From positions 124,829,395-124,893,394 of the forward strand of contig OW799234.1 in the NCBI GenBank assembly GCA_941918925.1: a DNA stretch of 64,000 nucleotides, given 5' to 3'. A program made the position numbers and the translations under genes. This document shows, one piece after another, positions 26,508 to 37,489 of the stretch; the first letter of the stretch is position 1; the number at the start of each line of letters is the position of its first letter. The stretch comes from Phyto melanocephala. Its lineage: Eukaryota > Arthropoda > Insecta > Diptera > Rhinophoridae. Below the pieces are notes generated by a model that was not told where the DNA came from, did not search any database, and worked only from the letters and a program-made list of their open reading frames with translations.

Positions 26508-26515
26508 CTTAACCC

Positions 26516-28679
26516 TTAAAGATGTTTTAAAACGAAAGTGGTTTATTGAACTTTTACTTCGATTAGGGTTTGATTTAATTGAAATATATGTAAAACATAT
26601 AAAACATCCTCCAACAAAATGGTTAATAATCTATATTTGGAATGGAACTAAGGTGTATTAACTTCAGACTTAAAAGCATCAAAAAATTTCATTTCATTGA
26701 AAATACTTCAAGTTATGTGTTTAAGGGCCATTATTACAACTTGCCTTTAGTTAAAGGTAGAATTTTTTGTGCCCGATAAATAGCTTAGCATTATTACAAC
26801 TTTCATTTTTTATTGTTATTATTAGTAATAATAATAATATTTAATGAATAAAAAAATAATATATGAAGGCTTTAAAATGCGAAGCCATTTATCGGTCCGA
26901 CAAAATCCTGCCTAAATGTGTTAAATAAATTGAGATTAATCAATAAATTTACAATTAATTTTATGAAAATATTTTAGTGTTCTTATGTCAAAACTGCCCC
27001 TGCCCCGTAATAATGCTATAGAAATGAAATCGATTATTACTACTATTGAACCAGTGGCATTCGCTCTAGGAAACCTTGAGGGTTAAAGGAACTTTTTTTT
27101 TAAGATGATGAAATAAAAAATGTAAGAAAAAGTTTGTGTAACTGGAGAATATTTAACCATGCATGGGTACGCATTCAGCAAAAAAAAAAAGTCAATCAAA
27201 AGAAGGGCTTCTTCTCAAGAACAAAACAGAAAAGAGAAAACAAGCAACACGCGCTTAGTAATCACAAGACGAAACTTAAAAAGGGGAACAATTTTCCATC
27301 GTACAGCCTGTAACTGATCCTACGCATCGTTGACAATTTTGCATCGCTCATGAACTGTATTGAAAAAGACATAAAGAGCGTGATAATGAATAGTAGAAAA
27401 AAGTCATCGTGCGTACATTTGATCACCTTGCGGTAAAAGATTACAACTTAAAAAATAAATAAACTTAACTTTTATATACTTTCTAACTTTTAGTGTGCGA
27501 GTTGCATGCGTTTGTAATAATACTTGTATAAAATACAGTTCTTTTCTAATGTAATATTAAACCCTCTAATAAACTCTTTGTATGACATACTCCAGTAGAT
27601 ACACAAGCCAATCCAATGAAATTCTTTCAAATGACTGGCAGTTGTAGTAAGTGTTTGCAAAGCATCGACAGGGTGGCCAAGATTGTTAATTGTGATAGCT
27701 GAATGAACTTCTGTAATTCTATGGTGGTGGTCTATTAATTATATTAATAAAATTAAGCGCATAACGATGAAAGTTTGTTTATAGAAAAAGTAAAAATGGA
27801 ACAGGATTTTGTTATACATAATTCAAAAAAAAAAATAGGTCCGTTACTGAGGTTTATTTAAGTTAACAAGTATATTGGGCCAATTCAAAGTGGTTGCATA
27901 TCAGTCATATTTGTACTATTTCATATTATTTTATGCATGCATAAAATTTTTGTTAGTAATTTCTATACAAAAAAAATAATATGACTTTACACAATTGTTT
28001 CCTATGTATAAGAAAATGTTTATGTTATACTTTTAACCATACTGTCTCTCAGAGAGAATATCTTCGCTTCTCACCCCTCAGAGAGAATATTTTCTATTTT
28101 CTTCTTTCCTGTATACATACAATTTTTAACAGCGTCATCTCTTTGTCTTCTTTCTTGTATTAAATACATAATTTGTTAACAAAAGGTGTTCAAAGTCACT
28201 AATCATATTAATATGAATTATATGACATAGTACAATATGAGAGTCTACTTTGAATTGACCCATTGTTTATTCTTTTCAAAATTTGAGTGATATTTTAAGA
28301 ATCATTACTAGGTGAATCTCTAAAAGTGGATTTTCTATAAATATTTCTTATAAAAGAAAACCTATTGCCTATTCATTTACATGTGTATTTCACATGAATC
28401 ATTTTTTTTTTAATTTATAAATATTTTTAAATAAATAAGAAGTATTTATGTACATACATTTTTAATAACCGCAATTTTAGCAGCGATAACAGTCGCTGCA
28501 TCACCGGCAGGCACAGTTTATGATGTATTAAGCTGTGTGATACACATTGAAATGTTAATAAGAAATTTGTTTACATCTATTAAAATTAATTGCAAAATAT
28601 CTATAGAAACAATAATTTTGACACAGGATTGGTAATATTTTTTATTTATTTTAAGTTTTTAGAATCGGGCATGGTGTTT
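26516..28679. other. AT-rich intergenic sequence, no gene seen
   Basis: A duplicated CTCAGAGAGAATAT occurs near 28050-28090. Nothing else recognisable. Confidence 0.5.
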
Positions 28680-28817
28680 TCCTAAGGCCGAGGCCACCAA
28701 TGAGCGGCAAAAAATTAAAACATGTGGCCACGCAGTTAGCGGCTAGGCGGCGCCGCTCTGGAATATAACTTGTTCTAATTTCAAACTCGCCGCTCATTGC
28801 ATGGCCTCGGCGTAAGA
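28680..28817. mobile_element. GC-rich hairpin MITE
   Basis: TAAGGCCGAGGCCA then AATGAGCGGC at the left; inverted GCCGCTCATT and TGGCCTCGGCGTAA at the right. The GC content of the 138 bp is far above the window average. Confidence 0.72.
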
Positions 28818-29292
28818 ATACTAGTCATTGTCATTACCTGTCATATGATTTGGTGATTGTCATTTGCGCTTTACGTGTCCAAAGATCGACAACTAATATT
28901 ATTCTTGTTTACGTTTTTGTATATTCTTTTCATATATCTTTTGGTATGATGTGAATACAATTTACAAACATTTTCCAAGTTTCGAATATATATCAGGTGA
29001 TTCACCATGATGTATGTTTTTAAATATTCACGCATGACTCATATCAAATTGCTTTGTCATTTTTGTTCAGTATCGTTTGGCAAGTCATCATTGAAAGACT
29101 CACACCACAACACCGTCTCCAAATCGTTCAGCTGTATTACGAAAAATGGCGTTCTGTGGAAAATGTTTTTCCTGTGTTTAATCTTGAAATTTTCTTCGGT
29201 AATGAAGCACATTTCTCACCCAATGGATTCGTTGATTAACGTCATTCCCATAATTGGGATGATAAGCAACCCAAAGAGTACCACGAGAGTAC

Positions 29293-29617
29293 CTCGCAGC
29301 CTGATTACACCCAGGTATCACCTGCAGAAATGGCTTTAAGGCGTCATCTGTTACAGGAAAAGTTAAATCAGGTGCTACCGGGCTCTGGAGCGAGCAATTC
29401 TTTACCGCCTATGTCCTCCACAAAAACTATAGACGACTTGGTTAATGGAGAGATGGAAAGAACTCTGGAAATTACCCATCAATCAATAAAAAATGCTGCT
29501 GTTAATCTGTCTACAGCGTCAGGTGAACGCAGTCCTTATTTACTGGAAATTAGTCTTTACAATAATGAGCGTGAGCGTAAAAGAACCAATGATAGAGATC
29601 GTGAAAGGGATCGGCAT
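29293..29617 (+). pseudogene. Captured fragment of an unidentified (probably host) protein-coding exon
   Basis: About 108 codons interrupt the mariner transposase between its PKEYHES and LWAGKIIG segments. They read in the same frame as the upstream transposase: DYTQVSPAEMALRRHLLQEK, later SSTKTIDDLVNGEMERTLEI and an RE/RD-rich run ERERKRTNDRDRERDR. Base composition is near 45% GC, unlike the surroundings, and there is no internal stop. Charged RE/RD repeats suggest a nuclear regulatory protein, but I cannot name the gene. It may be an old exon fragment or a retrocopied piece. Confidence 0.6.
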
Positions 29618-29808
29618 GGTTGTTTTATGGGCTGGTAAAATCATTGGTCTATATATATTGAAAAATGAGATAAATCAGAATGTTACCGTCAAAGGTTACC
29701 ATTATCGCACCATGTTAACCGCCTATGTGCCTTCTGAATTTCACGTTTTGGTACTGTAAAGGGCTACCTAGATCGTGCGATATCACAACTTTGGACTATT
29801 TTATCAAG

Positions 29809-30078
29809 ACATATCGATGCCTTACTTCCTCAACCTCGTAACTTAAAAAGTAAGGATTTAACTGTTTCATATCAAACGATTGTTTCATGCTTTAACTAAA
29901 AAAGATTAGTATATTATTACTACTAATATAAATAAATACAATCAATTCCTTAATAATTGCATTTAAACTTTTAACCAAACACCGAAGTATAAAAAGATGA
30001 ACCGTGTTTTTTTTCTCTCCTGAAAAATTTTATTTTTTAAGATACGAGGTTGAGGAAGTAAGGCATCGATATGTTAAG
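29809..30078. mobile_element. Hairpin MITE nested in the mariner fossil
   Basis: CATATCGATGCCTTACTTCC with downstream TCAACCTCGTA at the left is inverted at 30038-30078 with near-perfect identity over about 35 bp. Mariner coding sequence resumes on the far side, so the insertion is younger than the mariner. Confidence 0.75.
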
Positions 30079-30387
30079 TATGAGGTTTTCGCGATATAAT
30101 AGTCGCTATGCTAGAACGAGTCGCCCGAAATTGGATCTTTCGAATAGACCATCACAGACGAAGTCCCGACCAACATTAACATACCATCATTTTCAAAAAT
30201 TAAACCGATAATAAATATGTTAAGTTCACTTTCAAATCTATGTGTTTTATTTTACATTACAAATCAAACTGCACGATTATTTACCTATTGCGGTGGTGAA
30301 GATTTGACGGGGGAGCTTAATTAATTTGCTTAAATAATTGCGTGGCTCTTATTATATAACAAAAGCTGGTCACTGCCTTTATTTAAC

Positions 30388-30530
30388 ACTAGCTAAGCAC
30401 GGACCGCTTTGCGGGTCCCCACAAAGTTTAATGTTATTCCTTAAATTTTCTGGATCTTGAAAAATAATCCTTAATTTAGAACTAAATTCAGTAAACTCTG
30501 AATACCAAATTTAAAACATATAATCGACAT
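30388..30530 (+). repeat. Dispersed repeat family B, ACTAGCTAAGCACGGACCGC end
   Basis: It starts ACTAGCTAAGCACGGACCGC with the hairpin GGACCGCTTTGCGGGTCC, then CCCACAAAG and AATGTTATTCC. It aligns with the complement of 40130-40262. Confidence 0.68.
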
Positions 30531-31034
30531 GCTTATTAATATATTAAGTAGAGATTCTAGATGTGCAGTAGTTTGCTTTTGGTTGTTGTTTTTCTGATTA
30601 AGTTAATCTTTGGTAAGTTTATTTTCAAAACTAACCATTTCAGTTTCGTTCTTTATTTTCTTAAAATCCTAGTCCCTGTCTGTGTACGCTAGAAGGCATC
30701 AATGCATCGATGTGATGGATATCTTGTTGTTTGTGTTGTTTAACGAAGTCTTCACTCTGGTTTTTAACAGTTTTGTTAGTGAAAAGGCCCTACTGACAAA
30801 GTTCTTATTGATTTTGTTAATAAATTGAAAAGGATAACTCTCCCAACCATCGTGTTTAGGTAAGCTTACTCAAGTACAGTGAAATAAAAATTTACTCAAA
30901 TAAAATTTTATTTTTATTTGAGAGTCAGAGATGAACTTTTTTTCATGACAGTGATGCAATTCATACGTCTAAATGTTATAATGGTAATATGCATTATAAG
31001 GTAGAGAAAGCCCAAATATCATGGATTAAATTAA

Positions 31035-31173
31035 CTGCCTGTTTATCTAAATGGGAACGAAATTTTCATTCGTACAAATATATTGAAAACAACAACAAAA
31101 ACTAAAAATTTGTTTTTGCTTTCAACGTATTTGTAAGAAAGAAAATTTCATTTGCATTTAGATAAACAGGCAG
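31035..31173. mobile_element. Harbinger-like hairpin MITE, copy 1
   Basis: CTGCCTGTTTATCTAAATG is inverted at the right end; TAA flanks both sides (31032-31034, 31174-31176). Nearly all of the 139 bp folds back. A TAA duplication is typical of PIF/Harbinger elements. Confidence 0.8.
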
Positions 31174-31739
31174 TAAATTTCCCGCTGAAAAACACTGTGT
31201 CCTAGTGTGATGTAGCACGACAAGCATCAAAAAGTAAAAAGGTATTGATTTCAGTTAATTTTTTCTTCTATATATATACAATATACATCACCAATCTTAA
31301 TTTTATACTGTTAAAAACTTAAAAAAAAACCAAATTTTTATATCTAAAAATTTTTTATTCATTAAAAAAATCAAAATAAAACTTATAAATGTATTAAAAA
31401 AAGTACTTATAATATATACATACAAAAAAATGTTTAACAAAAAGTTTTTAATCTAGACCTAGAGTCTAGTACACAGTCCTTTCTTTTCTTTTTCTAATTA
31501 TTGTGCAAAATAAAATGTAAAAAACCTAATTAAAAATAGCATATTCAAAGAGTAACACATACATATATATTTGTTTTTACATTATTTATACTTAAATACT
31601 CATACATGCAATGCGTATTTTTTCCACTTTAATTTTAAATAAATTATGAATTTTTTAGTTTTAAATACAAGAAATAAAACCGCAACAAAGTTTTATTTAT
31701 TTGAATTATATGCATAAATATTATTAACAATTTACTTGT

Positions 31740-31755
31740 ACACACACACACACAC
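31740..31755. repeat. (AC)n microsatellite
   Basis: About eight CA dinucleotides in AT-rich intergenic DNA. Confidence 0.8.
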
Positions 31756-32204
31756 ATACTATATACATTTAATTTTAATCTGATCCAATTTTATTACATA
31801 TTTTCAGTTGTTGTTATTGTAGCTTGATGTTTCTTTTCCATTTTAATATTATAAAATTGTGTTTTCTTTTAGTCATTTTATAAACTGTTGTTAATCATAT
31901 TATAATTTTTTAAATTAATTTGAATTTTTTGTATTTATGCATGCACATACATACATATATTAATAAAATTAAATTAAATTTCTAACTAAACTAATTAAAA
32001 CAGTAAAGGTCCTTCTGTAAATATTGAGCTGTTAAAAATTGTATGAAAATTATTCAGCCTTCGACTTTAGTTATGTACGTCAAATCTGAGAAAAATAAAT
32101 TGAATCGCATTCTTATGTAAAAAAAAGAGTAAAATCGAACGCTTGTACCATAAAACTGATAAAAAAGTTTATTCGAATTTTGTCTTAATGTTAAACAGGG
32201 GCCG

Positions 32205-32285
32205 AATTACGGCATTCGATATCGATCGCAATTTTACTCGAACGATTGAGTTCACTGTGCTTTAGGTATAGTGATTCCAAATAGA
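32205..32285 (+). repeat. Short dispersed repeat (copy 1)
   Basis: ATTTTACTCGAACGAT then CTGTGCTTTAGGTATAG is shared with 53430-53470 (same strand). Confidence 0.55.
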
Positions 32286-32355
32286 ATTTTCATATTTCGA
32301 CCACTTTCGAATACCGCCCTCAGTTTCATCTCATATTTGAAAAACTAACAACTAA

Positions 32356-32514
32356 CTGCCTGTTCAACGATGTCGAAAGAAAACCCAAGCGAAATTTCAT
32401 TCGCACAAATACGTTGAAAACAAAAACAAATTTTTAGTTTTTGTTGTTGTTTTCAATATATTTGTACGAATGAAATTTCGCTTGTGTTTTCTTTCGACAT
32501 CGTTGAACAGGCAG
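32356..32514. mobile_element. Harbinger-like hairpin MITE, copy 2
   Basis: CTGCCTGTTCAACGATGTCG is perfectly inverted at the right end; TAA flanks both sides (32353-32355, 32515-32517). The CATTCG.ACAAATA.GTTGAAAAC core is shared with copy 1. Confidence 0.85.
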
Positions 32515-32556
32515 TAATTAATCAAAAAATTTTTTATGTTGAAAGAAATTTACTTA

Positions 32557-32940
32557 AACGTGCCGTATCCGATAATACCCTTTACCATCATTTGCATAGG
32601 TATAATGACCACAACGTAGTTTAGTCCAGATTTAGTTTAGTTACGCCATTTTATTATTTCCGACGCTTTCTCTGATTTAAATTTTTTTAAGTAGTTATCT
32701 ATATTCTACTAGTTAAGCCCTTTCATTTGATACCCATATTGATATGTAGGCTTAAAAAAATTCCGCCATTTTGTATTAGAAGCCATTTTGGATTTTGCAC
32801 TTTTTTTACTAGTTTATTGTATTGTACTGGACGAGCCCTTTTATTTCATACCAATATTCTAGTCCAATATATGCCATTTAATCTAGGACGCCATCTTGGA
32901 CTTAACCATTTGGATTTGAATTATTCGCCAGTAGAGTTTT
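32557..32940 (+). repeat. Dispersed repeat family A, left fragment
   Basis: Contains the ACTAGTTAAGCCCTTTCATT, CCGCCATTTTG, GCCATTTTGGATTTTG and GACGCCATCTTGGACTT blocks of family A. Confidence 0.65.
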
Positions 32941-33125
32941 AGTTTCATCCAATGGATCCGTAGAAAATCGCAAACAAAGTTGCCGAAATTATGCTGATTT
33001 GTGATTGTGCGGCATTATTATTACAACTTTACCATTCTAGGGAGTTCAATGAATACATGATTTAATATATTTTATATATTATCAATACCTATTAAAATCC
33101 TTAAAATATAAAAATGTCTGTACTA

Positions 33126-33665
33126 AAGAGTCCGCCAAATAACTTTTTTTTTTGAAAATGCTATAAAAAAAACTACTGAATATTTTCTGTGTGACACGTA
33201 GCGCCACAAACCAAATGTTGCCAATATCTTCCTCTTTAATTTTTGTGAACAAAAATTCGTTCAACATGGCCCGATAACGATCGCCATTGACTGTAACGGC
33301 CACTCCTTGCTCATAAGAAAAATGGCCCAATTGTGCCTCTAAACCAAATCCGCCCCAAATAGTGACTCGTTTTGGGTGTATCGGCTTTTCAATGTATGCC
33401 TGCGGTTTTCCGTGCCCCAAATTCGACAATTTTCCTTGTTTACATACCCGCCAAGATTAAAATGAGCTTTATCTGAAAAGATGATTTTTTTTGGCAAAAT
33501 CGGCATCTTCTGTAAGTCGATCGCAGGCCCACTTTCTAGCGTATACACAACCATATTCGTTCAGCGGAAGGATAAAACTAACTATCTGTCAAAACAGACA
33601 TGAGCTAAATGTTACCATTTACGAAAAAAGCACTAGTTAAAAAAAACGTTAGATGGCGGACCCTT
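33126..33665 (-). mobile_element. mariner-like element, third family, deletion derivative (540 bp)
   Basis: The ends AAGAGTCCGCC and the complement of GGCGGACCCTT are flanked by TA (33124-33125, 33666-33667). Minus-strand pieces of transposase remain: LQKMPILPKKIIFSDKAHFN with the first Asp, GYVNKENCRIWG, VTVNGDRYRAMLNEFLFTKI. The sequence then breaks off before the remaining catalytic blocks. Confidence 0.88.
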
Positions 33666-33689
33666 TATATAAATAATATTTAAAATTCG

Positions 33690-33918
33690 CCACTTGTACT
33701 ATTCAGCTATATTGAAAACCAGCACAATCACCAGACAACTTTCTTAGATACAAAAAAATATATACGACAGCCTCTGCTTTACAAAATGCACAATCCAAGA
33801 TGGCGTTCGAAACAAAATGGCTAGGCTGCGCTACGCTACGATGAGGACTATATACATACCTATCTACATGATGTCGAAGATTCGCACAGCTGAATATAGC
33901 TCTCTTACTTATTTTCAT
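33690..33918 (-). repeat. Dispersed repeat family A, inverted fragment
   Basis: Minus strand starts AAGTAAGAGAGCTATATTCA and includes GCCATTTTG and GAACGCCATCTTGGATT. It faces the fragment at 32557 across the mariner copy at 33126-33665. Confidence 0.6.
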
Positions 33919-34059
33919 TTAATCATGCAAGGTATAAAATAAGCAAAAAAGAGACCTACAAATTGGAGAATTGTATAAAATGTCCTGCGTTCTATAAGTA
34001 CTCTTGCTAGGAAGTAGGTGATACACGAAATTTTGTTTAGAAAGAAGAATAAGTTATTT

Positions 34060-34345
34060 TGAGGGTTAAATATTCTGCTGACCGGATAGAGGATGACGAT
34101 ATTTTTAGAATGTGCCTAGAAGTTTATGAGAAAGCAACGCATGTACTTAGTATTCAAATGTCCAGCACTGGCAAGCGGAATATTAAGAATCAGAGGCAAG
34201 CACACATTAAGTGTGGATGCTATGAGAGAGCGTAGCCTGAAGAAAGTGCTGGCGATTACAGATAACTGAACTTAAGGTGGTCGAAAAGGGAGCCAGGATA
34301 ATAGTGGTCTACTTCGATACTCCCAATACGTAAACATAATATATT
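34060..34345 (+). mobile_element. LINE remnant, 3' end (same family as 13595-14478)
   Basis: Reads RIEDDDIFRMCLEVYEKATH, corresponding to VEEDDVCTMC at 14170, followed by the same 3' region (AGCACTGGCAAGCGG, then GTGCTGGCGATTACAGA). Only the zinc-knuckle part and tail survive. Confidence 0.7.
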
Positions 34346-35620
34346 GCATATTCTGCTGGCGCAGCAACAAAAATACACACATTCCATTATAATTGTGAGT
34401 TTTTTTTTTCATTTTTTCTAATATTGTATTCGTGTCCGTACTACGAAAATCTGTTTATGCAAATTGATTTTTTGTGTACCTTCATAAAGTCAATTTGAAG
34501 TTGTAAAAACCGCATAAGAAAAAGAAAACAAGATTTGCGAGTACATACATTAAAATGCGTACCTTATTCCATTCCTTATTCCATTCTTCTTTTGTTTCTC
34601 TCTTTTACAAACTCAAGAATTGCAGAAATTAAAGTTGCATGTATGGACTCCCACTGAGCAACACAAATATAACAGTTTTGTTTCACTAGAAGTTTTAAAT
34701 AGGTAACCGATATTCAATTATTTCTGTGTTTTCCTAACTACAGCCTCTGTTTTGCAATGGGTTTAAACGAATTTTCCTTAAATAATATAAGTTTTTTATA
34801 GATCATAAATGCAGCTGCTTTCAGACGGGTTGCACTTTACATATGATTTGTCACTATTGCGATTTTATATATACTTGAGTGTGTCTGACGAAATTGTCAT
34901 TTTACAGATGGTTTATAATTTTTGCTTTGACACGTACGTATGTAATTACGTCTGACTTAGCCTGGCATTGGTTTTGAATAACTGATTTTGTGCTAGAATT
35001 TTATTTGTTTAGCATTCAATAATTTCTTTTGTATGCAATTTTTGTTAAAAATATTTTATATGCGAAATTGATTCTGCAAATTGTATACAATGCTATCTAC
35101 AACATTTTTTTAAATTATATAAAAACCAATTTCCAGTTTTTTTTTGTAATAAACAAGCAGATTTAATTATTTATTTTGATTTTCTTTTCTTTGCTTTATA
35201 TTGAACTACTAAACGCAGTACTATTTTGCAAAAACAACTGATGTCAGATCGAAATAGATCACGCTCTTATTAAAAATGTGTCATATGACTTACATATGTA
35301 TTTCAAACAAGTAAAGTTTTAACGGGTTCACTCGACATGTATCAATCCTGCAGTTAAAAATTTGATAAGACATTAGTAACATGCATGCCATCCAGAAGTA
35401 CTTTAATTATTTTTTATGCAATGTGCGATCGAATATCTTAAATATCAACATCTTTCAGGCTGCGATACCGAAAAACGAATATTCGTAAAAAAAGGAAAGA
35501 TTTGCTAAATAATATTGCTTGTCCATAATTTAGTTTTAAGTTTCTGTAACATTTATCGTTTGATAAAATAATTTCAAAAAAATCTTGTTTAAGTTTTGTT
35601 TTTTTATACATTCATTTCAT
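34346..35620. other. Sequence downstream of the RUNX gene, no gene seen
   Basis: AT-rich and non-repetitive by eye. It may hold part of the RUNX 3' untranslated region or regulatory DNA, but no site can be defended. Confidence 0.5.
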
Positions 35621-35624
35621 TACA

Positions 35625-35630
35625 TTTATT
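35625..35630 (-). terminator. Candidate polyadenylation signal of the long RUNX transcript
   Basis: An AATAAA lies about 95 nt past the TGA of the last coding exon. Such hexamers are frequent by chance in this AT-rich DNA, so use is uncertain. Confidence 0.3.
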
Positions 35631-35725
35631 ACAAAATATTCAGTATATTTATCAACATTACAAATAATTCTATTAAACAAATTAACTTATTTTAACTCTA
35701 TATGTACATAAGTCTTACAATTTTG

Positions 35726-36600
35726 TCACTGAGGCCATGAGGTGGGCACATAAGGTCGCCACACTTCTTCTCCCTCTCTTGAGGCATGTTGAGTATGTTG
35801 TTCATTTGTCACACCTGCCGCAACACCACCCACCACTACATTAACATCTGCAGATGGATCTGTTAAATGCGTTTGTGTCTGTCTCTGGTCGACATCAAGA
35901 ATCGCAGGATCTGTTACCACAATATTACTATGAGGATCAGTATTCATGACACCCGCACTGTTGGGATTTGGTATCTGGTCCTCATGGTCTGAGGTGCCAA
36001 TGCCGATTTCTATACTCGAACGATTGCCGGATAGAGAGCTAATGGTGAGTGCATTCTCACCGCCCAAGTACTGTTCGATTTTGTCGGTACCATGAAGATG
36101 CAAATGAATTTCATTTTGATTATAGGTGGATATCAGTTGGGGATACAGTACCATAGTATGCGCTGTGTGAGCTGAGTATTGCGGCTGACCGGCACAACTG
36201 CCGTATTGATAGTTGTTGTAGCCATTAGACCAGTTGCTATAGGACGAGTAACCCGCCGCTGCTGCATTGTACGAATCATATTCATTTTTCTGTGCCGAAC
36301 TATAGTTGGGACTACAAATTGATGGCTGAACATGCGGCACTATGGCACTGGGATGATAATCTGTTGTCGTACAGTACGGTTGCATATCCGTGAGTACGGT
36401 AGGCAAATGTAAATTGGCGGGATCTGTTGTCAGGCTATCGTAGCCGGTGTAAGCGGAATTTGTGGCTGCTGCTGTAGCAGCTGATGGCGGTGGAGGTGGG
36501 GGTGGCAAATGATGGGCATGATGGAAACTGGAATAGGCAGAGGCGCTGGTCATGCTGCTGGAGTAACCCGTCCATTCAGCAGCGCCCATGAGATTGTTGT
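35726..36600 (-). CDS. RUNX transcription factor, last coding exon with VWRPY motif
   Basis: The acceptor is TTTATTACAG at 36610-36601. The first two bases complete an Asp codon and the frame continues DNNLMGAAEWTGY for 291 codons to TGA, so the internal Met is not a start. The product is a disordered transactivation/repression region: Tyr/Ser/Ala-rich with a run of seven prolines, a His-rich patch and repeated NY/SY dipeptides. Near the end is EEVWRPY, the Groucho/TLE co-repressor recruitment motif of RUNX proteins. In the family this motif normally forms the extreme C-terminus; here seven more residues (VPTSWPQ) follow before the stop. The 3' untranslated region lies to the left. Confidence 0.9.
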
Positions 36601-36683
36601 CTGTAATAAAAAGGAAAAAAGTTTTGTTTAATTAACAAAGTATTTAAAGATTATCGTGTCTCATATTACTAGAAAAAATATAT

Positions 36684-36866
36684 TTGGCTAATTCACAAGG
36701 CTGTCCTAAGTGTCGTATTGTCATAAATTCATAATTTTAAAACAAATTTAAAAGGTTTAATAATTTTACAGTAAACAATACAAAACTTTACAAACATTTA
36801 AAAATTGTTGGGAAATTATGACTTAATGACAATACAACACTTAGGACACCCTTGTGAATTAGCCAA
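36684..36866. mobile_element. Palindromic MITE in RUNX intron
   Basis: TTGGCTAATTCACAAGG, then TGTCCTAAGTG and ATTGTCAT, are inverted at the right end (about 43 bp arms). 183 bp, only 84 bp upstream of the last RUNX exon boundary on the intron side. Confidence 0.8.
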
Positions 36867-37106
36867 TTATGTAAAAGGAAAATTTTTTAAAATTTGCTAT
36901 AAATTGAGAATTTTGTGGCATGTTGTCCAAAAATAGTTTATTAAATATTTTCTTTACACATTTCCCTTAAAAATAAAGTATAATAAAATTTTTTTTAAAT
37001 TTTCCTTTAATTTTAGCGAATAAAACAAACAAAATTAAAGATATAATTAATCAAATAATTTCTTTAAAAAACTAATATTTTATTTAATAAGAAACATCTA
37101 TTAAGT

Positions 37107-37351
37107 CTGTGGCTTGGAGCTAAAAGGGCCAATGTCAAAATATTTACTTTTGAGAAAATAAGAATTGAACTTTAACTTTGATAGATGCTTTCATAGTGAC
37201 ATTGGCCAGCATTTTATTATGAAGCTGTTCTGGGTTAAGTATGACTTTAGCTGTTTTACCATAATGAAATAGAGCAAGAAAAAAATCTAATGTAATGATT
37301 AACTCAAAAGATCAAAAAAGTGACATTGCCCCTTTTGGCTCCAAGCCACAG
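37107..37351. mobile_element. MITE with CTGTGGCTTGGAGC terminal repeats
   Basis: CTGTGGCTTGGAGCTAAAAG then GGCCAATGTCA at the left; inverted TGACATTGCC, CCTTTTGGCTCCAAGCCACA at the right. 245 bp, non-coding. Confidence 0.8.
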
Positions 37352-37489
37352 AAGAAGTTATTGCCTATTTAAATTGCTTTGGAATATATAGTATTTCATA
37401 AAACAAGAAGTTGGTATCATTAAAGTTATTTTAAAAAATCCAAGGAGTGGGCGTGTTACATCAAAGAAAATGTTTTTTTTACTACATAT

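Larger units (their letters stand above)
29001..30205 (+). mobile_element. Decayed mariner-like element with foreign coding insert and nested MITE
   Basis: Mariner order is preserved: ERLTPQHRLQIVQLYYEK (29086-29140), NEAHFSPNG (first catalytic block with Asp changed to Asn), WDDKQPKEYHES, then a foreign insert (about 29293-29617). Mariner resumes with LWAGKIIG and VKGYHYRTM. LPRSCDITTLDYF follows, then a hairpin MITE (about 29809-30078), then the C-terminal AMLERVARNWIFRIDHH to about 30195. The outer ends are not clear. Confidence 0.82.
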
